From Dicaeum eximium (taxonomy: Eukaryota; Chordata; Aves; Passeriformes; Dicaeidae), in assembly GCA_013396995.1 (NCBI GenBank), contig VWZP01008549.1, forward strand, positions 898,816-962,815: 64,000 nucleotides of DNA. Reading direction: 5' to 3'. The notes beneath the pieces are model-generated. The model worked only from the letters and a program-made list of their open reading frames with translations, did not search any database and was not told the DNA's origin. Of the stretch, positions 59,892 through 64,000 are shown piece by piece. Every line of letters begins with the position of its first letter. The first letter of the stretch is position 1. The position numbers and the translations under genes were made by a program.

Positions 59892-62800
59892 TTCATCATA
59901 ACCCTACTGCCTAATTTGCATTGGCATTTTGAGAATTTCAGCTCCTAGGTGAAAGTGGCTTTTTGGAGAAATAACCCACAGATAACAAAGTAGAGCAGAG
60001 TGTGAATGTCTGCACCTTTACTAGGAGAATTTAAATGAATAACAGCTTGACACAATTGAACTGATTTCCAGGACTAGAAGGCAGGTGATGAATTCTAGCA
60101 TGTGCTGAGGTTATACCAGATAACAGCATCATTTGAAATTTTACCAGATAACCCATTTCCTGCTACAGATTTTTTATGATGTATTTCAAATGAAGAGGAA
60201 ATTCTAGGTAGTGCAGCTGCCTTGCTGTGTTATACCACTCCAGTCTGCCAGTGGCTGATTTCTGGTGCAGTTTTAGCACTGTGGATGCTGGCTCAGAGAG
60301 CGATAAGCAGCACAGATCCTGGTTAATGCAGATACTTCCTTTGGCTCTGCAACAGAGGCCAAATCAGAAACTGCAAATATCTCAGTATCTACCCCTTGCT
60401 TGCTAAGAAGCAGCTGCTAATGAGATGTGTCCCTAAAAGGTCCCTAAATCTGGTCCCTTTATGGTACATCTCATTTGGGATCTTAGGTGTTTTGAGGTGA
60501 GGAGAAGACTGATAGGAAATAGAAGTCTGCTTTGATCTTAGAATATTTAGATTTTAGACACAAAACAAGAGAAGGAGGAAAGGTCTTTCCAGGGACAATC
60601 ACTGGAGAAGTGGGGCTAACATATCCTTAAACACATGAGATAGAAAGACCCTGGGAGGATACAAGTCCTTAGTTGTCTTAATCAGTGCACTAATGCTGGG
60701 GAAGAAGAGAGGAAGATGAATAACCCCCACCTCCCTTGGAGGGATGTGTGCTGTCCTGTCTGTACTGCAGAGGGGAAGCTTTCCAGTGTGTACAAATAAG
60801 GGTCAAAAAAATTCCACCTGTCTCATTGACTGACCCACTGGCACAAGTTATTTCAGCTCCATGTAAAACATAGTCAGCTTTGATTGCAATTACTGCAGTG
60901 AAACCAAAGGGTTAACCAAGGGGCTGACCAGACTGGGGGTTACACAGGCACCAGAGAGCAGTCTCTGGGCATTGCTGGAGGCAGGTAAGACTCACAGCAG
61001 ATGCAAACCAAAAACCAAGTCATTGTGGCAAAGACTTTCAGTGCCAAATGGATGCAGGGCTTCTGAAGGGTGGCAAAGGGGTTGCTGTGGGACAGCAAGC
61101 TAAGAAAGAGGGAGACAGACAGACAGGCAGGGTATGGAGGAGAGGAGGGCCTTGAGCTGAGCAGAGGTGGGTGGCAGAGATGCCACAAGGAGCAGGATGT
61201 GAGCAAGCAGTCAATACAAGGAGAGAAAATGAAGGCAGCAAAAGTCCCTGGTGTGCCTTCTTCAGCCTGCTGGCTGCAGGGTTTCCCCTGAGCAGAGGAG
61301 AGATGTGTTGTCATGCAAGTCAGCAAGTATTAGACTCAAGTGGAGTCTTTCCCCACCAGACTGGGCCTGGACTAAGGTCCTATTTGGGGAAAATGTGGCT
61401 CTGTTTTATCTCTTCTCAACAGCCATCCCAGCATTGCTCATTCTTCCCTACAGTCCTTATAGTACATACACTTCTCATTCCACACAGCAGACAGGAAAAT
61501 TCAGAGGATTAGGTTTTTCTAGAACAGTGAAAGAATTTCAGTGCTCAGCTCTCTGGAAAATTAGTAGCTAAACCCTTGAGTTCAGCTTCAAAAATCTCAG
61601 CCAGATCAGTCACTGCAGTTGTTATTCTGTATTCTGATACTTTTGGCCAAGTGCATTATTTATGATCCTAAATACTGTCCGTTACTGTTTGCTATGACAC
61701 TGAGTTAGGACTCACTGGGAATGTTAAGAAGAACCTGCAGGTATCAACTCTTCTTGTGCAGAAATCAATGCTTGCAAGAATCAGCACAGATATGTCAAAG
61801 TGTCAGAAGATTTAGTTTTGGTCAATTGATTCCACAGACATGGGAAACATCTGAGGCTGCTTCTCCCATTAGTGAGTCTAAAGAACTCACTGAGTATTCT
61901 AGTTTTCATATATAATTTTTTAAAGCTACATACTTTGCATGGTATTGTGAGGCTTATTAATGTTATAATGTTTCATTGGTGAATTTAGAAAGCTCTAAAT
62001 TTCTCCTCTGACTCCTGCAAACCCAGGTGACTTTCAAACTTGTCAGAGCAAACCCCCCCCTTACTTTTGCAATTTATAGGAATGGAACCAGAAAAGTCTG
62101 TGTTGAATGTTCCTGCTCAGAAAACTTTAAATTACTCAGCTAAAACCACAAGCAGCATCAATGTTTGCACCACCAATTATTTTGAAAAGGAAACACATTT
62201 CCATTTTCATGAAGCAGAGGAAGATAAAGTGATGTTTTATGAACTTCCTCTTATGTGTCAAGCTGGCTTGGTTGATTTTTGGATAACACTTCATTGCGTT
62301 GGGTCTTTTCCAGGAAATGATAATTTAAGAGCTTTTGAAACTCGTACTCCCCCTCTTCACTAGTCAGAAAGTATGACCTAGTTTAAGTTACAGCTTGAAG
62401 ATGTGACCTAGTTTCACAGGTAGCCTGCACCCACTGAACTCAGCATTGTAAAATCTGGGAATCTTTTCTTCACGAAAAGTGAGTTGGATTGTTGCCTTTG
62501 ATCATTGCTCCTTTTAATCTGCCCCCTGAAAACTTAACAGTATTGTCTAATTTAGAAGGCTCAGGACAAAAAAGAAAAAAAAAATATTTAGAGGTACTTG
62601 GTATCCTAGATTTAGCCCCAATGATAAAAAAGGCCTGAGGTATCTCCTGTAGATCCCTGCAAAGGATGGTCGTGGGAAGGCCAGTTAAAGATCACTTCAC
62701 CACTGAAGGCACAGCTGGGTAGCCCTGTGGTTGAGAAGCTTGAGCACAAATAGTGACCGGCACTGCTGACTTGGGAACAACCTGGGAGAAACATGGTATA

Positions 62801-64000
62801 GTGTGGTGTGGGGAGGGCACAGATGCCAATTTTTTCCTTCTCACACAAGCAATATGCAATGAGAGAGGAAAATGTTTCCTTGCTTTTCTGGTCTCTCTAT
62901 TTCATGGCTCAATATTTAAGCACCGCGAAACATTGAGCAAATACTCTGTTTTATACAGAGCCTGGACTTACTTGTGGCTTGATGTTTGCACAGGAGTTGG
63001 CCTATTACCTCTGGGGCAGAGAGCACTGGCATGCTTTCTCTTTACATCTCTACCTGGATTAGGAGGTAGCCCAGATGGAGGCAGTTCCAACCATGTCCCG
63101 AAGAGCAAAATATGTGCCCTTGAAGGCAAAAACAGATGGTGAGGGTGGGTCTTCTGCATGGAAATGGTCTGGCAGCTTTTCCGGCAGCAGTTTTTCTCTT
63201 AAATGCTGTGATTCTAACAGAGCACATCAGAGCAGCTCTAGCAAAGACATCAAAACCTTCATGAGCTTGTCCTAACTTCTGATGGCCATTTGCAGAGATC
63301 TCCACGTGGTTTCCCACTACCTTTCCAAATTTTTCACTGCATCAAATAAGGTTCTGCCTTAAACACTCTAAATACCTGACAGCAGTGCTCATTGTCACAT
63401 CCAAACAGATGAACAAGAGGAATAATACTAAAGAGAAAAGTTTGTATTGTTTAACCAAGGGAGCACTGCTGTAATTAAAATGGAGGTTCCTCTACATTGA
63501 AAGCTACACATGATCATATCCATCAGATCAGTGGCTTTGGAGTGATGAGCCAGACTTCCAACAAATATCTCACTTCCATAGCAGAAGAATCACTAAAACA
63601 TTCAGCACTGAAATTTAGGAGTGATGCAGAATTTGAGCCTTCAGAGTCACATACTGAATTGATTTTCCTGTTAAGAAAAATTAATGCCCTACAAACATGA
63701 GCATGGGGGAGCCATAGGGATGGTTGTGTGTCATCTCCTTTGCACATAAGTAGGAATGAGTTAGTGCAAATGGTATTGCAAGGGTTACTTGCATCATCTA
63801 ATCTAGGTCACATCATGAAATTCAAAGAAAACTTCTGAGTCTACCAATACATTTTTAGCAAATACCACATTTCCGAGTATGCAGGAGTGATAATATGAGA
63901 AATACCAGTACTTTGTTTAGCCTGGTCTTTTCTCACTTTAATATTAGTCCTGTGGTGAACTTTTGGATAAAGGTTATATAATGTGAAACGAACACGTAGG
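59892..64000. other. Non-coding unique sequence
   Basis: No gene was recognised. 60000-60200 is AT-rich and enhancer-like (GAATTTAAATGAATAACAGC). Open frames in 60940-63320 reach 129 codons (62753-63142, +) but overlap others on both strands and have no domain. A C8 run lies near 62053. The window ends in unique sequence. Confidence 0.6.

Noticed and set aside
1..64000. tRNA genes, snRNAs, CRISPR arrays, endogenous retroviral pol or LTR pairs
   Set aside because: Scanning by eye found no tRNA-like internal promoter and fold, no regularly spaced repeats with spacers, no retroviral polymerase motifs in any frame, and no paired long terminal repeats.

Overview
The window reads as non-coding DNA from a bird nuclear genome. 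It is AT-rich (roughly 40% G+C by eye) and CpG-poor. Stop codons are dense in every frame, and no protein-coding gene could be identified. The bird assignment rests on several CR1 LINE fragments. Their 3' ends carry the short ATTCTATG/ATTCTGTG tail units typical of avian CR1, and interspersed repeats are otherwise sparse, as in birds. Species and neighbouring genes cannot be named from this sequence; it could be intergenic or lie inside a very long intron.

Layout. 1-5.3 kb is unique sequence ending in a (GA)18 microsatellite. 5.3-15.9 kb is unique AT-rich sequence with a 7-bp minisatellite, small hairpins and several blocks that look like conserved non-coding elements. 15.9-17.35 kb is the strongest enhancer-like neighbourhood and includes a perfect 22-bp palindrome. 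A CR1 3' end in + orientation lies at 21.13-21.30 kb, with a small tandem duplication just downstream. CR1 3' ends in - orientation lie at 31.3, 33.2 and 42.4 kb, with a weak scrap at 27.65 kb. An assembly gap of 51 N, boxed in by poly(A) and poly(T), is at 41.05-41.21 kb. A 38-T run at 43.9 kb precedes a 174-codon open frame with exon-like character but no recognised identity. A pentanucleotide array, (TGGAT)16, is at 54.18 kb. About 650 bp of decayed CR1 ORF2, covering the end of the endonuclease domain, is at 57.6-58.25 kb. A compound (CA)16(TA)4 microsatellite is at 59.83 kb. The rest is unique sequence.

No gene set works together here. If the window has a function it is most likely regulatory, through candidate conserved elements that only an alignment to other amniotes could confirm. 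No tRNA, rRNA, CRISPR array, intact transposon or complete endogenous virus was found. No new biological system could be supported. The most checkable leads are the 44.1-44.56 kb open frame, the 22-bp palindrome with its repeated flanking heptamer, and the 16-copy ATTGG (inverted CCAAT) array.
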